DNA of 55,451 nucleotides from an uncultured SAR86 cluster bacterium (GCA_902551185.1 CACDCN010000007.1:1-55451); one strand, 5' to 3'; numbered from the stretch's first letter, positions 37,140 through 48,931 are shown. Numbers and translations: made by a program. The notes: generated from the letters alone by a model not told the origin.

Positions 37140-39940
37140 TTGCTAATTGCCTCATTGATTAAGTCTTCTTGTTGTTTTATGTGTAATTTCATGAGTCCGA
37201 CTGCTGGCGCTGCTGCAGGTTCACGACTAACCAAATTAACCTCATTTTCTTTATCTAATCTATCTAAAACTCTTTGAATTCTATGTCTGTGACTAAACCA
37301 TGCTCCTTGATTCTGTGGTTCTTCTTGACACCATATATATTCATGTACATTTTGATACTTTGTTAAGATTTCTTCAAGGTCGTCATATGGAAAAGGATAT
37401 AGCTGCTCGATCCTAACTATTCCAATATCTTGTCGTTTTTCATCATTTCTTTTTTTTACAAGATCATAAAATACCTTTCCAGAACACATTATCAATTTCT
37501 CTACTTTATCTTTGTCTTTAATATCATCATCAATTACACAAGAAAAGCTGCCATCTGTTAGTTCATCTAAAGAAGAGGTTGCCATTGGGTTTCTCAATAA
37601 ACTTTTTGGAGAAATAACTATTAATGGAGTTCTCATTTTTCTTATAGCTTGCCTTCTTAAAAGATGAAATATTTGCTTTGGAGAGCTTGGGACACAAACT
37701 TGAATATTTTCTGAAGCGCATAATTGCAGAAATCTTTCTATTCTTGCACTACTATGTTCAGGACCTTGTCCTTCATATCCATGAGGCAATAACATAACTA
37801 ATCCAGACAACCTTTCCCATTTATGTTGAGCAGAAACTATAAATTGGTCAATAACTACCTGAGCGCCATTAGCAAAATCTCCGAATTGAGCTTCCCATAT
37901 TGCCAAACCAGATGGCCAAGTAGCAGAATAACCATATTCAAAACCCAATACTGCTTCTTCAGACAAAAGTGAGTCATATATATCGAATCTTGTATTATTT
38001 TTCTCAGCAATTTCTGATAGAGGAATGAAGCCCATCCCAGTTTCACTATCAAATAAACATGCGTGCCTATGAGAAAATGTTCCTCTCCTTACATCTTGGC
38101 CAGTAATTCTTATTGGATATCCTTCACTTAATAAAGTTGCGTAGGCCATATTTTCAGCAAAACCCCAGTTTAGCTCTACCTCACCATTATTCATTTTTAA
38201 TCTTTCTTCAAAAATCTTAGATGCTTGGCTGCCTAAATTAAAAGAATTAGGAATTTTACATATATCTTTAGCAAGTTTATTAAATTTTTTCTTATTAAAT
38301 GTTGTATCTACTTTTGGCCACCATAGAACATCCATGAAGGGCTCCCAATCAAACCATAAGGAATCATTTGGTTTTTTCGCTAAATTTTTAGCAACACTTT
38401 TTCCACCTTCAAGAGATTTTCTATATTCTTTTTTAATTATTTTTATCTTTTCTTCAGACAAAAGCCCTTCATCTTTCAAGGAATTTTCATATTGGCTTAC
38501 AACAGATGGATGTTTAGAGATTTTCTTATACATTAACGGTTGAGTTGCAGAAGGATCATCTGCCTCGTTATGCCCTCTTCTTCTATAACAAAAAAGATCG
38601 ATTACGATATCTTTTTTGAATTTATTTCTATATTTGCATGCTATCTTTGCAGCATTTACAACCATCTCAGGATCGTCTCCATTAACATGGATAATAGGAG
38701 CCTGTATTACCTTTGCTACATCAGATGAATAGTCGGAAGACCTGGAATCGTTAATATTACTTGTAGTAAAACCTATTTGATTATTAACAATAATATGAAT
38801 TGTTCCACCCACATTAAAACCTCTGGTTTGAGACATCTGAAGAGATTCCATAACAACACCTTGACCAGAGAAAGAGGCATCTCCATGAAGCAATACTGGA
38901 ACAACTTGTGATCTATCTATGTCATTTATCCTATCTTGTCGAGCCCTAACAGATCCTAGAACAACCGGATCAACAATTTCTAAGTGTGATGGATTGTTAA
39001 ATAATGAAACATGCACTTCACCACCGGGTGTATCAAAATTAGATGAAAATCCTAAATGATATTTCACGTCGCCTGTGTTGGCCCCATCTAATTCAAGGTC
39101 TTCATTGAAAGCTGAAAATAATTCAGATGGAAGCTTGCCTAGAACATTTACTAAAAGATTTAGCCTTCCTCTATGAGCCATACCAAAACATAATTGGTTT
39201 GCGCCTAATGAACCACAATTTTGAATTACGCTTTCTACTAATGGAACAAGAGATTCAGCACCATCAATTCCAAATCGTTTCATGCCAGGGTATTTAGCAG
39301 AAAGATATTTTGCCAGACCCTCTGCAGAATTCAGTCTTTCATAAATATTAATTTTTTCATCTTCTCCAAATGAATAGTCTTTTAACCTTGACTCAAACTT
39401 TCTTTGAAACCATCTCCTTTCTTTAGAATCAAAGATATGATTGCATTCAATTGCAATATTTCCACAATAACTTGCTTCTAATTGTCTAACAATTTCTCTT
39501 AAAGTTAGTTTAGTTGCATCAGTAAAAGTATCTGTATAAAACTCTTCATCAAGATCGCTTGTTGATAAGCCATGAAATTCAATACTAAGGTCTTCAACAG
39601 TCTTATGCTCCATCATCCCGAGAGGATCTAGATTTGCTTTAAGATGACCTCTATTTCTATAAGACTTAATTAATCTAATAACTTTACCCTGCCGCTCATC
39701 TATTGATATTTTATGTTCAGTATTGCTTCTAGAAATATTTTTAAATTCTCTGACTATTTCTTGATGAGATATTTCGCCGTTAGAATTTGGGTGTTTTGGT
39801 AGATTAGTAAAAAAATCTACCCACTCCTCTGAAAGGTCTTCAGGATTATTTATAAATGTTTCGTAAAGGGTTTCTAAGTAGGCAGCATGTCCCGCTGAAA
39901 TATGTGAGCTTCCCCAAAGCTCTTTCATAGATAAACTCAT
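37136..39940 (-). CDS. sucA: 2-oxoglutarate dehydrogenase E1
   Basis: This 934-residue thiamine-diphosphate enzyme decarboxylates 2-oxoglutarate. The opening [19 protein letters not shown] with the EEWVDFF segment, the [19 protein letters not shown] segment, a [11 protein letters not shown] cofactor region and the [20 protein letters not shown] segment are all diagnostic. The length is normal. It lies 14 bases after sdhB and overlaps sucB by 4 bases. Confidence 0.98.
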   Translation of the reverse strand: MSLSMKELWGSSHISAGHAAYLETLYETFINNPEDLSEEWVDFFTNLPKHPNSNGEISHQEIVREFKNISRSNTEHKISIDERQGKVIRLIKSYRNRGHLKANLDPLGMMEHKTVEDLSIEFHGLSTSDLDEEFYTDTFTDATKLTLREIVRQLEASYCGNIAIECNHIFDSKERRWFQRKFESRLKDYSFGEDEKINIYERLNSAEGLAKYLSAKYPGMKRFGIDGAESLVPLVESVIQNCGSLGANQLCFGMAHRGRLNLLVNVLGKLPSELFSAFNEDLELDGANTGDVKYHLGFSSNFDTPGGEVHVSLFNNPSHLEIVDPVVLGSVRARQDRINDIDRSQVVPVLLHGDASFSGQGVVMESLQMSQTRGFNVGGTIHIIVNNQIGFTTSNINDSRSSDYSSDVAKVIQAPIIHVNGDDPEMVVNAAKIACKYRNKFKKDIVIDLFCYRRRGHNEADDPSATQPLMYKKISKHPSVVSQYENSLKDEGLLSEEKIKIIKKEYRKSLEGGKSVAKNLAKKPNDSLWFDWEPFMDVLWWPKVDTTFNKKKFNKLAKDICKIPNSFNLGSQASKIFEERLKMNNGEVELNWGFAENMAYATLLSEGYPIRITGQDVRRGTFSHRHACLFDSETGMGFIPLSEIAEKNNTRFDIYDSLLSEEAVLGFEYGYSATWPSGLAIWEAQFGDFANGAQVVIDQFIVSAQHKWERLSGLVMLLPHGYEGQGPEHSSARIERFLQLCASENIQVCVPSSPKQIFHLLRRQAIRKMRTPLIVISPKSLLRNPMATSSLDELTDGSFSCVIDDDIKDKDKVEKLIMCSGKVFYDLVKKRNDEKRQDIGIVRIEQLYPFPYDDLEEILTKYQNVHEYIWCQEEPQNQGAWFSHRHRIQRVLDRLDKENEVNLVSREPAAAPAVGLMKLHIKQQEDLINEAISK

Positions 39941-39954
39941 TTTATGTTTATTTA

Positions 39955-40695
39955 TTATGCTCCGTCAGAAACAATTATATCCTTTTTATTTTTATGTAAC
40001 ATTGATTTTATCTCACCAATTGCTTTGTTAGGGTTAAGTCCTTTTGGACATACATTTACACAATTCATAATTCCATGACATCTATAAACGCTAAATGGAT
40101 CAGAAAGAGATTCCAGCCTTTCTTGTGTTTTTAAATCTCTTGAATCTGCAAGAAATCTATATGCTTGAAGTAATGCTGCTGGACCTACAAATTTATCAGG
40201 ATTCCACCAAAATGAAGGGCAACTTGTTGAGCAACAGGCACATAAAATACATTCATATAATCCATCTAATTTATCTCTATCTTCTGGAGATTGAAGTCTT
40301 TCTTGTTCGGGTGCTGTTGTCTCATTCTGTAAAAATGGTTTAATTTTTTCATATTGTGAATAAAACTCAGTCATATCGACAACTAAATCTCTTATTACAG
40401 GCAACCCGGGCAATGGTCTAAGTTCTATTTTATTCCTTTTAATAACTTCTGAAATTGGCGTGATGCATGCAAGCCCATTTTTACCATTAATATTCATTCC
40501 ATCTGAGCCGCAAACACCCTCTCTGCAAGATCTTCTATATGATATTGATTGGTCTTCTTCTTTTAAAAGATTAAGTAAGTCTAAGACCATAATATCTCTT
40601 TCAGGCTTATCGATGACATATTTTTTCATATAAGGAAATTTGTCCTCTTCAGGGTTATATCTGTAAAGACTTATTTCTAATTTATTTCTAAACAT
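39955..40695 (-). CDS. sdhB: Succinate dehydrogenase iron-sulfur subunit
   Basis: This 246-residue protein carries the three clusters that pass electrons from SdhA to quinone: a 2Fe-2S site (CREGVCGSDGMNINGKNGLAC), a 4Fe-4S site (CILCACCSTSCPSFW) and a 3Fe-4S site with CVNVCPKGLNP. It shares one base with sdhA. It is slightly longer than the E. coli protein but fully canonical in motifs. Confidence 0.98.
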   Translation of the reverse strand: MFRNKLEISLYRYNPEEDKFPYMKKYVIDKPERDIMVLDLLNLLKEEDQSISYRRSCREGVCGSDGMNINGKNGLACITPISEVIKRNKIELRPLPGLPVIRDLVVDMTEFYSQYEKIKPFLQNETTAPEQERLQSPEDRDKLDGLYECILCACCSTSCPSFWWNPDKFVGPAALLQAYRFLADSRDLKTQERLESLSDPFSVYRCHGIMNCVNVCPKGLNPNKAIGEIKSMLHKNKKDIIVSDGA

Positions 40696-42464
40696 TAATA
40701 TGTCCTTACCTTAGGAGGGAAGGCCTCTACTTTTGATGGATTAAAATTTACTTCTCTTTTACTAACTAATTTAGATTTAGGGTCAAACATTGTATGGCAT
40801 AACCAATTTTCATCATCTCTATCAGGATAATCATCTCTTGCATGAGCTCCCCTGCTCTCATTTCTTTCATATGCAGATATTGCGGTTGCCTCTGCTACAT
40901 CAAATAAATTTTGTAATTCAATTGCTTCAACTCTGCTAGTATTAAATGCATCACTTTTATCAATTAAATGAAGATTATCAACTTTATCTTTTAAATCTTT
41001 TAGTTGATCAAGTCCTTGCTTCATAAATTCCCCTCGCCTAAAAACACCAAAATAATTTTGCATACATTCTTGAAGTTCTTTTTTGACATCAGCTGTATCA
41101 AAGCCTGAATTTGATTCATTTAATTTATTTAGTCTCTCTAATGACGAATCTATATCGCCTTTAGTTGCTGAAGCAACACCCCCACCTGATTTTAATTCTT
41201 CCTGTATATGCTTACCGGTAGCTCTCCCAAATACCACAAGATCAAGCAGGGAATTTCCTCCTAATCTATTTGCACCATGAACCGAAACACATGCCGCTTC
41301 ACCAACAGAAAATAATCCAGGTATCAAATAATCCTCATTATTTATTCTCGTATATGCCTGCCCCGATATATTGGTTGGAGTACCTCCCATCATATAGTGA
41401 CAAGTCGGAACTACAGGTATTGGTTCATAGATAGGGTCTACATGTGCAAAAGTTCTGGATAATTCACAAATCCCTGGTAATTTAGAATTTAAAACATCAG
41501 CACCTAAATGATCTAATTTTAAGAAAATGTAATCATTATTTTCACCACAACCTCTTCCTTCAAGTATCTCAAGCACCATAGATCTAGCCACTACATCTCT
41601 TCCAGCAAGATCTTTTACATTTGGTGCATATCTCTCCATAAACCTTTCACCATCTTTATTTATTAGATAACCTCCTTCTCCTCTGCAACCTTCAGTGACG
41701 AGGGAGCCAGCCCCATAAATACCAGTAGGATGAAATTGCCACATTTCCATATCTTGGGCAGGATAGCCAGCCCTTAATGCCATTGCTAAACCATCTCCTG
41801 TATTTATTAATGCGTTAGTGGTTGAGGCATAAATACGTCCAGCCCCGCCTGTAGCAAGAACTGTTGCTTGAGCTTTTAAATATGCCACTTCTCCATTTTC
41901 AATTGAGAAGGCTATAACTCCAGTAACTTCATCTTTTGAATTTTTAACTAAATCAACTGCAAACCATTCATTTAGAAAATTTGCTCCTTCTTTTACATTA
42001 TTTTGATAAAGTGTATGCAACAAAGCATGCCCTGTTCTATCGGCTGCAGCACATGTTCTAGAGGCTTGGCCTCCTTTACCAAAATCTTTTGATTGGCCTC
42101 CAAAAGGCCTTTGATAAATTCTACCGTTTTCAAATCTAGAGAAAGGTAAGCCCATATGTTCAAGCTCAAAAACAGCCTTTGGACCTTCTGAACATAGATA
42201 CTCTATAGCATCTTGGTCTCCTATAAAATCAGCGCCCTTTACAGTGTCATACATATGCCATCTCCAATCATCATTTGGATCAGCACTTGCAATAGCACAT
42301 GTTATCCCTCCTTGAGCAGAAACAGTATGAGACCTTGTTGGGAAAACTTTTGAAACAACAGCAGTCTTTAGGCCTGACTTTGCTAATTCAAGAGATGCGC
42401 GCATTCCTGAGCCACCCCCACCAATTATCAAGGCATCAAATTCAATAGTATTTATATTATTCAT
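40695..42464 (-). CDS. sdhA: Succinate dehydrogenase flavoprotein subunit
   Basis: This 589-residue subunit oxidises succinate. The FAD-binding [14 protein letters not shown], the histidine that attaches FAD covalently (H46 in [11 protein letters not shown]), the [21 protein letters not shown] active-site segment and the [15 protein letters not shown]-terminal segment are all present. It follows sdhD by 35 bases. Confidence 0.98.
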   Translation of the reverse strand: MNNINTIEFDALIIGGGGSGMRASLELAKSGLKTAVVSKVFPTRSHTVSAQGGITCAIASADPNDDWRWHMYDTVKGADFIGDQDAIEYLCSEGPKAVFELEHMGLPFSRFENGRIYQRPFGGQSKDFGKGGQASRTCAAADRTGHALLHTLYQNNVKEGANFLNEWFAVDLVKNSKDEVTGVIAFSIENGEVAYLKAQATVLATGGAGRIYASTTNALINTGDGLAMALRAGYPAQDMEMWQFHPTGIYGAGSLVTEGCRGEGGYLINKDGERFMERYAPNVKDLAGRDVVARSMVLEILEGRGCGENNDYIFLKLDHLGADVLNSKLPGICELSRTFAHVDPIYEPIPVVPTCHYMMGGTPTNISGQAYTRINNEDYLIPGLFSVGEAACVSVHGANRLGGNSLLDLVVFGRATGKHIQEELKSGGGVASATKGDIDSSLERLNKLNESNSGFDTADVKKELQECMQNYFGVFRRGEFMKQGLDQLKDLKDKVDNLHLIDKSDAFNTSRVEAIELQNLFDVAEATAISAYERNESRGAHARDDYPDRDDENWLCHTMFDPKSKLVSKREVNFNPSKVEAFPPKVRTY

Positions 42465-42499
42465 TATTATTAATATTTATAATTATATATCATTATAAC

Positions 42500-42859
42500 T
42501 TATAACCATATTATATATAAGATAACCATTAAATAAAAAATACCTAACGTTATAAAAACAATAAAATATAAATTTCTTAGTAGCCCTGCTCTTTTTGCCA
42601 ATGATTTATTTAAAAAGCCTAAGGTTCGTTCTGTCAAATAATCAGTACCAACAGTCCATAAGCCAACATATGAATGCGCAACAATCATTAAGAAAACTAA
42701 TGTTGTGGAAACTTTAAATTTATAAGAAAAAAAGAAATTTGATAAAATAGAAAAGTTTATTTCATCACTAATAATAAAAAAACTAACAATATAAATAAAA
42801 TATGCAAATATAAATAAAGCACTATATCTTTGAATATTCCATAGTATTGAGCCTTTCAT
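42500..42859 (-). CDS. sdhD: Succinate dehydrogenase membrane anchor subunit SdhD
   Basis: This small, fast-evolving membrane anchor of 119 residues has three hydrophobic segments and a histidine in AHSYVGLWTVGTDYL that is the likely haem or quinone-site residue. The longer open frame upstream is only a shadow of sdhC in another frame; I chose the ATG at 42859, which overlaps the sdhC stop (ATGA), as is common for sdhC-sdhD. Assignment rests partly on position between sdhC and sdhA. Confidence 0.88.
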   Translation of the reverse strand: MKGSILWNIQRYSALFIFAYFIYIVSFFIISDEINFSILSNFFFSYKFKVSTTLVFLMIVAHSYVGLWTVGTDYLTERTLGFLNKSLAKRAGLLRNLYFIVFITLGIFYLMVILYIIWL

Positions 42860-43236
42860 ATAAATAAATATCCTAAATAGCCTATAGAAGTTATTGCCCA
42901 TATAGAAATAACAATAATTGATGAATAATGAGCGCCCTTCAATGATTCTCCAACATGAAATAGATCCATAATAAGATGTCTGACACCAGTTAAGATGTGA
43001 TACCAAAAAATTAACACACTCGTAAAGACAGAAACAGAAAAAAAAGACACTATGGTTAGATTTTCGATAAGTGCATTAAAACGCCATTCATATTTTAGTG
43101 AACTAATAATTACTAAAAATAATGGCAATGTTACAAAAAAAACATACATTCCAGATAATCTATGAGTAATGGATAAGAAGGCTGACAGCGGCAAGCTGAT
43201 TTTAGTCAAATCAAGATATACTGGCCTTTCTTGCAT
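42856..43236 (-). CDS. sdhC: Succinate dehydrogenase cytochrome b556 subunit SdhC
   Basis: This 126-residue membrane subunit has three hydrophobic segments. RPVYLDLTKISLPLSAFLSITHRLSG is the typical quinone-side opening, and the haem-ligand histidine is in HILTGVRHLIMDLFH. It is the first gene of sdhCDAB-sucAB-lpd-sucCD. The upstream ribosome-binding site is weak. Confidence 0.94.
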   Translation of the reverse strand: MQERPVYLDLTKISLPLSAFLSITHRLSGMYVFFVTLPLFLVIISSLKYEWRFNALIENLTIVSFFSVSVFTSVLIFWYHILTGVRHLIMDLFHVGESLKGAHYSSIIVISIWAITSIGYLGYLFI

Positions 43237-43283
43237 TGTGTGCTTTAGTTATAAATATCAATAATTTATTGTTACAGATTTCA

Positions 43284-43317
43284 ATTATACAGCAGATTCT
43301 AAATATAGATTAGTCAA
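43284..43317 (-). promoter_or_regulatory. Candidate promoter for the sdh-suc operon
   Basis: In the 97-base gap between der and sdhC, the minus strand has TTGACT (43312-43317) and TATAAT (43284-43289). Both hexamers are close to consensus but separated by 22 bases, which is too long for a standard sigma-70 promoter. One of them may therefore work with a weaker partner. I see no clear terminator hairpin for der in this gap. Confidence 0.35.
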
Positions 43318-43333
43318 TAGTATCTATAAAATA

Positions 43334-44719
43334 TTATTTCTTTGTCTTCTTGTTATGTTTGATTAGGCGTTGTCTTTTTTTTATCTGCCTGCCTGTCAGT
43401 TTGTTTTTATTGCCTTCATATGGATTATCAGATTTTCTAAAAATTAATTTTAATTGGATGCTTTCAAGTCCTAACTTTGATCTGAATGAATTTTCTAGAT
43501 ATTTTTTATAGTTGTTAGGAATTTTCTTATCTTGATTGGCATGGATAATCAAAGTTGTTGGGCAAGTTCCTCCAAAATGAACATGTTTAAATTTAAGCTG
43601 TCTTCCTCTGACTGCTGGTGGAGCGCTTAATGATATAAATTTTTTTAACAAGCTATTAAGCATTGAGGTTGTAAATTTTTGTTGAGAAGTATCAATTAAT
43701 TTATTAGTTAATTGAAAAAGCTTCTTAAACCCTTTCTTCTTAATTGCTGATATCTCAACTTTTACTAGATTTGATATAAATTCAGATTGCATTTTTTTTA
43801 ATTCATACAGCTTCTTTAAATTATTTTTTGAGATTAGGTCAATCTTATTTAAAGCGAATAAAACTGGCTTACCATTTTCAATAATCATATTTAATATTTT
43901 TAAATCTTGGTCAACAAGACCTTCTTGCGCATCGCACATAAAAATTACAATGTCGCTTTGTTCGATCGCATGCATAGCTCTAACATAAGAAAAATATTCA
44001 ATCTTGTGATTATATTTATAACCTTTCCTAATTCCGGCCGTATCAATAAATATAAATTGTTGCTTATTAAATTCAAAGGGTATGCTTATAGCATCAATAG
44101 TTGTTCCAGCAATTTCACTTACTATTAATCTATCTTCATTGATAAATTTATTTATAAAAGTTGATTTACCGGCGTTTGGTCTTCCAAGAATAGCCACTTT
44201 TTTCCCATCTTGAATATCCATGTAATTATTTGGAACTTTTTCTTCAAGATAAGATTTGAGTACATTTAAATTCTTAGAATGCTCTGCGCTAATTTCAATA
44301 AAATTATCTATCCCATTTTTTAAAAGATCTTCTTTGATTGAAGAATCAGATTTTTTATCAATTTTATTGAGTACAGTTATAAACTCTTTATTTGATTTTC
44401 TTAATTTATAAATAATCTCAATATCTTCTTTATTTAGTTCTTCAGAACTGTCAAATAATAAAATTATTAAAGAAGATTCTTCAACGGCCATCCAGGCCTG
44501 ATTAGATATTGCTTGTTTAATCTTCTCTTTTTCATTCCCAATTCCACCAGTATCTATTATTAAAGTTTTCTTATCCTTTAAATTTATAAATCCATGATTC
44601 CTGTCTTTGGTTAGTCCAGCGTAATCAGATACAATAGCATCTCTTGATTTTGTTAATTTATTAAATAAAGAGGATTTACCTACATTCGGACGCCCTATTA
44701 TTGCTATTGAAGTAAACAT
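43334..44719 (-). CDS. der: Ribosome assembly GTPase Der (EngA)
   Basis: This 461-residue protein has two GTPase domains in tandem, with P-loops at residues 9-17 (GRPNVGKSS) and 179-187 (GRPNAGKST), and a C-terminal KH-like domain that contains LKFKHVHFGG. Der acts in 50S subunit maturation. The C-terminal tail is lysine-rich. It is the last gene of the ndk-rlmN-rodZ-ispG-hisS-yfgM-bamB-der series, a conserved gammaproteobacterial order. Confidence 0.98.
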   Translation of the reverse strand: MFTSIAIIGRPNVGKSSLFNKLTKSRDAIVSDYAGLTKDRNHGFINLKDKKTLIIDTGGIGNEKEKIKQAISNQAWMAVEESSLIILLFDSSEELNKEDIEIIYKLRKSNKEFITVLNKIDKKSDSSIKEDLLKNGIDNFIEISAEHSKNLNVLKSYLEEKVPNNYMDIQDGKKVAILGRPNAGKSTFINKFINEDRLIVSEIAGTTIDAISIPFEFNKQQFIFIDTAGIRKGYKYNHKIEYFSYVRAMHAIEQSDIVIFMCDAQEGLVDQDLKILNMIIENGKPVLFALNKIDLISKNNLKKLYELKKMQSEFISNLVKVEISAIKKKGFKKLFQLTNKLIDTSQQKFTTSMLNSLLKKFISLSAPPAVRGRQLKFKHVHFGGTCPTTLIIHANQDKKIPNNYKKYLENSFRSKLGLESIQLKLIFRKSDNPYEGNKNKLTGRQIKKRQRLIKHNKKTKK

Positions 44720-44733
44720 TTTTATATCTCATT

Positions 44734-45894
44734 TTATATGTTTAAAGAGAATAAATTAAATTCTTCATCAATAGCATAAAAGCTATTACTTCTACTAATA
44801 ATGCTTTTAATAGGCTGTTTTGAAATTTTTTCTCTTGCTATGGTTGTTCCGTTTAATGGATCAATCACATGAATATATCCTTCAAAATCTCCAATGATTA
44901 AATTCCCTTTAAAGCTTATAGCATTTGAAATATCTCTATTTAAATAATCTTCAAGAATCCATGACTCTTCAAGGGTTTTTGATGTAAAAGATTTAATACC
45001 TGAATCCGACTCTACGACAATTATCATTCCGCGCGTAATTACAGGTGAAAAAAATGATGAAATATCATATGACCAAATTGATCTCTTTTGAGATATATCA
45101 AAAATATTAAGTTTGCCTTGGTAATTAGTTGTATAGATTAGTCCTCCTGCTATTACAGGACTGGAATCAGCGTCTATAAGGTTTTCTAGTTCAGATGATC
45201 CGCTAACATATGAAATAGCTCCATCCCAAATTGGGAAGCCGGAATCTAATTCAAAAACACCAAGCCTTCCATTATCAAATGATACATAAACTTTATTATC
45301 AAAAATTACTGGGCTGCTACTTCCCCTAATAGTAAGAGTGGGTAACTTTGATCTATATGACCATAAAATTTCGCCAGTTTGATTATCTAAACTTAATAGT
45401 TCTCCAGACCCGCTTTTTACAATGACTGCTTTTGCATCAATTGCAACACTGCTTAGAATTTCACTCTTAATATTTGTAGACCATAACTCAGAACCATCAT
45501 TGATATTTAAAGCTATTACATTTCCTTTTGTATCTGAAATAACAACTATTCCAAATCCAGCTGCCGTGCCTGACGCAAGTGCATCTAATTTCTTTTCCCA
45601 ATTTTTAGCTCCACTCATTGCATCCATGGAAGTAACCATTCCTTCTGCATCTGAAAAATATAAATTTCCTGAACTAAATGCAGGAATAAAATTTCCTATG
45701 TCATTATTTCCGCTAAATGAATTTTTCCAAGATATTGAAATATTTTTTTGTTCTGAAAAAGAAATCAATTCTCTTGGTTCATCAGGATCAATCTCATCAC
45801 TTTTCCAAAACCTTAGCCCATCAGATGATGTACAAGAGCTTATAAGAAAGCCAAGTTGTAATAATATAAAAAAGTGGATTAATTTTGTTTTCAA
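44734..45894 (-). CDS. bamB: Outer membrane protein assembly factor BamB
   Basis: This 386-residue lipoprotein has a signal peptide ending in a lipobox (LISSC, lipidated C21) and a beta-propeller made of PQQ-like repeats (for example SGELLSLDNQTGEILWSY and KGNVIALNINDGSELWS). BamB supports beta-barrel insertion by BamA. Its place between the YfgM-like gene and der is the standard one. BamC of the same machine is at the right end of the window. Confidence 0.95.
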   Translation of the reverse strand: MKTKLIHFFILLQLGFLISSCTSSDGLRFWKSDEIDPDEPRELISFSEQKNISISWKNSFSGNNDIGNFIPAFSSGNLYFSDAEGMVTSMDAMSGAKNWEKKLDALASGTAAGFGIVVISDTKGNVIALNINDGSELWSTNIKSEILSSVAIDAKAVIVKSGSGELLSLDNQTGEILWSYRSKLPTLTIRGSSSPVIFDNKVYVSFDNGRLGVFELDSGFPIWDGAISYVSGSSELENLIDADSSPVIAGGLIYTTNYQGKLNIFDISQKRSIWSYDISSFFSPVITRGMIIVVESDSGIKSFTSKTLEESWILEDYLNRDISNAISFKGNLIIGDFEGYIHVIDPLNGTTIAREKISKQPIKSIISRSNSFYAIDEEFNLFSLNI

Positions 45895-45895
45895 T

Positions 45896-46540
45896 TTAAA
45901 TACCCAAGTTAGCTATTTTCATAGAAATAATTGTTTTAGAAGCTTCATCAGAATACTTATCTGATGCTAATTCATATTGAGCTAAAGCTAATTCAATCTT
46001 ATCTTTCTTAACTAATATATCTCCTGTCAGTTCATGAATATATGCATTGGTAGATGAAGATGAATAATTTTCAATTAACTTGAGAGCCTTATCATATTCT
46101 TGATTTGAAATATGAATTCTTGCAGCATTTACTCTTGCTAATTTATTAAAGATCTTATTACCATTAAAACCATCAGTAATTGAAATTAGGTCATAATAAT
46201 TTTTTAATGCGCTTGAGAAGTTTTTATTACTAGCATCCAAACTTGCCTTTTTTAATAACGCAACCTGTGCATAACCAGTTTTACCATAATCTATTAATAA
46301 ATTCTCAAGAAGACTGTTTATTTTTTCTAAATCTTGATCATCTAATTCAATCTCAATAAGCAAATCTTTATAAATTTTTGCTGCATTTTCATGATTTTGT
46401 TTAGATATCTGATTTGATATAACAAAATATGAGACCAATATTAAAATTATAGATGATATAAAAATTATTAATTTCTTATGTTTATCTAAAAACTTTAAAA
46501 GTGGTAAAAATCTTATATCATTTTCATAAACATTATTCAT
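45896..46540 (-). CDS. yfgM: YfgM-like tetratricopeptide protein (ancillary SecYEG/PpiD partner)
   Basis: This 214-residue protein has an N-terminal cytoplasmic stretch, one membrane segment (about residues 23-43, KLIIFISSIILILVSYFVIS) and a periplasmic helical domain with TPR-like repeats. This matches YfgM, which is associated with the Sec translocon and PpiD in E. coli. Identification relies on architecture and on position between hisS and bamB. It ends 1 base before bamB. Confidence 0.88.
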   Translation of the reverse strand: MNNVYENDIRFLPLLKFLDKHKKLIIFISSIILILVSYFVISNQISKQNHENAAKIYKDLLIEIELDDQDLEKINSLLENLLIDYGKTGYAQVALLKKASLDASNKNFSSALKNYYDLISITDGFNGNKIFNKLARVNAARIHISNQEYDKALKLIENYSSSSTNAYIHELTGDILVKKDKIELALAQYELASDKYSDEASKTIISMKIANLGI

Positions 46541-46557
46541 ATAGATTCCTGTTTCCT

Positions 46558-47826
46558 TTATACAATTGATTTTATAAAATCATGCAATTCATTAATATTC
46601 ATATTGGATTGTTCAGAATTTTCATCTAATAATGACTTAACAATAACTGTATTTGATTTTAACTCTTCTTCTCCAACTATTAGAGCATATGAAGCATTAT
46701 CCTTATTTGCTCTTCTTAATTTAGATTTTAAACTACCATCAGATAGCTGAATATCTAGATTAAGCTTTTTATTAACTGATCTTAAATCGTGCGCTATTTT
46801 ATATGCTTTTTGCTCAATTTTGTTAGACAAAATTATAAAAGATACTAAAGTTTTATTAATTTCACTCGTATTGGCTATACTTGCCAATCTTTCTATACCG
46901 ATTGCCATCCCAATTGCTGGGAGATCTTTGCCACCTAATTGAGAACAAAGCTGATCATATCTGCCGCCTCCTAAATATGCATCTTGAGCCCCAAGCTCAG
47001 GGGAAATAGCCTCAAAAACAAAACCAGTATAATAATCTAATCCTCTAACCAATGTATGGTCAATTTCAATATTACAATCATTTGAGAATGTATCTCTTAT
47101 TAAATTTAATAAATCAAGAGACTCTTTAGGAAGATAATCAGATATTTTTGGTGCTTCCTTAAGAATATTTTGTGTTTCAGAGTTTTTAGAATCTAAAATT
47201 CGCAATGGATTTCCATCTAATCGTTCTAGATCTTTTTTATCTAATTTTGATGAAAAAGGTTTTAGATAACTCACAAGCTCCTTACAAAATAACTTTTTAC
47301 ATTCCTTGTTTCCCAAATGATTGATTTTAATTACTGGATTTTTAATTTCTAATTGTGTATTGATTGAACAAATTAAAGAGATCATTTCTAATTCAGCCAA
47401 ACCCTCTTCATGTCCCAAGATTTCAATTCCAGCTTGATAAAATTGTCTAAATCTTCCTTTTTGTGGCCTTTCATATCTCCACATAGGTCCCAGATACCAT
47501 AATCTATGAGCATCTCCATCAATCTTTTTTTCAATTATTGATCTAATAACGCCTGCTGTACCCTCAGGCCTAAGCACTATTCTTTTATCATTTTTATCCA
47601 AGAACGAATACAGTTCCTTATTTACAATATCAGAAGTATCGCCTACAGATCTTTTAAATAGATTTTCATCCTCTAATGCTGGAGTCCTTATTTCTGATAA
47701 ACAATAACTTTGAAAAATATTTTTAATAACTTTCTCTGTGAAGAAAATTCTATTAGACACTTCGCTCTTGTCTGCCTTCTTGCCTACTAAATCCATCATG
47801 CCTGTAAGTGAATGAATTTTTTCCAA
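46558..47826 (-). CDS. hisS: Histidyl-tRNA synthetase
   Basis: This 422-residue class II synthetase charges tRNA-His. Motif 2 lies in MWRYERPQKGRFRQFYQ, the histidine-specific segments are seen as LVRGLDYYTGFVFE and LGGGRYDQL, and motif 3 is in AIGMAIGIERL. The C-terminal anticodon-binding domain covers about residues 325-420. It lies 1 base after ispG. Confidence 0.98.
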   Translation of the reverse strand: MEKIHSLTGMMDLVGKKADKSEVSNRIFFTEKVIKNIFQSYCLSEIRTPALEDENLFKRSVGDTSDIVNKELYSFLDKNDKRIVLRPEGTAGVIRSIIEKKIDGDAHRLWYLGPMWRYERPQKGRFRQFYQAGIEILGHEEGLAELEMISLICSINTQLEIKNPVIKINHLGNKECKKLFCKELVSYLKPFSSKLDKKDLERLDGNPLRILDSKNSETQNILKEAPKISDYLPKESLDLLNLIRDTFSNDCNIEIDHTLVRGLDYYTGFVFEAISPELGAQDAYLGGGRYDQLCSQLGGKDLPAIGMAIGIERLASIANTSEINKTLVSFIILSNKIEQKAYKIAHDLRSVNKKLNLDIQLSDGSLKSKLRRANKDNASYALIVGEEELKSNTVIVKSLLDENSEQSNMNINELHDFIKSIV

Positions 47827-47827
47827 T

Positions 47828-48931
47828 TTAACTCCTTAATATAATCTTTTCAGATTCGTTTTTATTTTTAAGTATCTTATCTCTAACTTGTTCTTCTAAC
47901 TCATCTACAAGATTATCATTTGAAATTTTTTTGTTAGGAGTGCCATCGACATATAAAAGATTATTTGGAGTAGCTCCTGTCAGTCCGATGTCTGCAGCCT
48001 TGCTCTCTCCTGGTCCATTCACATAACATCCAATAATTGCTACTTCTATATCTTCAGAAACATCTTCAAGTCTTTGCTCAAGTTCATTAACTACTTTAAT
48101 AACATTAAAATTCTGTCTTGAGCAACTTGGACAAGCAACAATCTTAACGCCCCTACTTCTTATATTTAAACTTTTTAGAATATCCCATCCAATTTTAATT
48201 TCATCAACAGGGTCTGATGCTAATGATATTCTAATTGTATCGCCTATACCTTCTGAAAGAAGCATTCCAACACCAATGGATGATTTAACTGTACCAGCCC
48301 TAAAGCTTCCTGCTTCAGTAATTCCTAGATGTAAAGGCTGATCAATAAGATTTGATATTTTACGATATGCATCAACCGTCATCTCTATGTTTGAAGCTTT
48401 AAGACTCATCTTATAATCATCAAAATTAAATTTATCTAATATCTCTACATGCCTTAAAGCTGATTCTACTAGAGCATCTGCATTAGGTTCTCCATACTTT
48501 TTTTGTAAATCTTTTTCTAAAGATCCCGCATTTACTCCAACCCTTATTGGAACATTATTATCAATTGCTGCGCTAATTACTTCCTTGACTCTATCTTCTT
48601 TACCAATATTACCTGGGTTTATTCTTAAACAATCAGCCACATCTGCAACCTCTAAAGCTATTTTGTAATCAAAATGTATATCTGCTACTAATGGGATTTT
48701 AGATAATTTCTTAATTTCTTTAAATGCTTTAGCTTCTTCGAATCCAGGCACTGAAACTCTCACTATATCAGCGCCAGCATCCTCTAAATCTTTTATTTGA
48801 TTGACTGTTGAAACAACATCACAAGTATTTGTATTTGTCATTGATTGAATTGATATTGGATTATCTCCCCCAACAGGAACCCCCCCGACATTAACAACTT
48901 TTGTTTTTTTTCTTTTAATCCAATTTGTCAT
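47828..48931 (-). CDS. ispG: 4-hydroxy-3-methylbut-2-enyl diphosphate synthase
   Basis: This 367-residue iron-sulfur enzyme acts in the MEP pathway just before IspH. The N-terminal barrel shows [12 protein letters not shown] and [11 protein letters not shown], and the cluster cysteines are in CPSCSRQNF and in the later [11 protein letters not shown] prefer the ATG at 48931 over a TTG three codons upstream. Its place between the RodZ-like gene and hisS is conserved in gammaproteobacteria. Confidence 0.97.
   Translation of the reverse strand: MTNWIKRKKTKVVNVGGVPVGGDNPISIQSMTNTNTCDVVSTVNQIKDLEDAGADIVRVSVPGFEEAKAFKEIKKLSKIPLVADIHFDYKIALEVADVADCLRINPGNIGKEDRVKEVISAAIDNNVPIRVGVNAGSLEKDLQKKYGEPNADALVESALRHVEILDKFNFDDYKMSLKASNIEMTVDAYRKISNLIDQPLHLGITEAGSFRAGTVKSSIGVGMLLSEGIGDTIRISLASDPVDEIKIGWDILKSLNIRSRGVKIVACPSCSRQNFNVIKVVNELEQRLEDVSEDIEVAIIGCYVNGPGESKAADIGLTGATPNNLLYVDGTPNKKISNDNLVDELEEQVRDKILKNKNESEKIILRS

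Noticed and set aside
42860-43006. Longer sdhD frame with 49 extra N-terminal residues
   Set aside because: The extra part lies inside sdhC in another frame and has no hydrophobic anchor pattern. The ATG overlapping the sdhC stop is the usual SdhD start.
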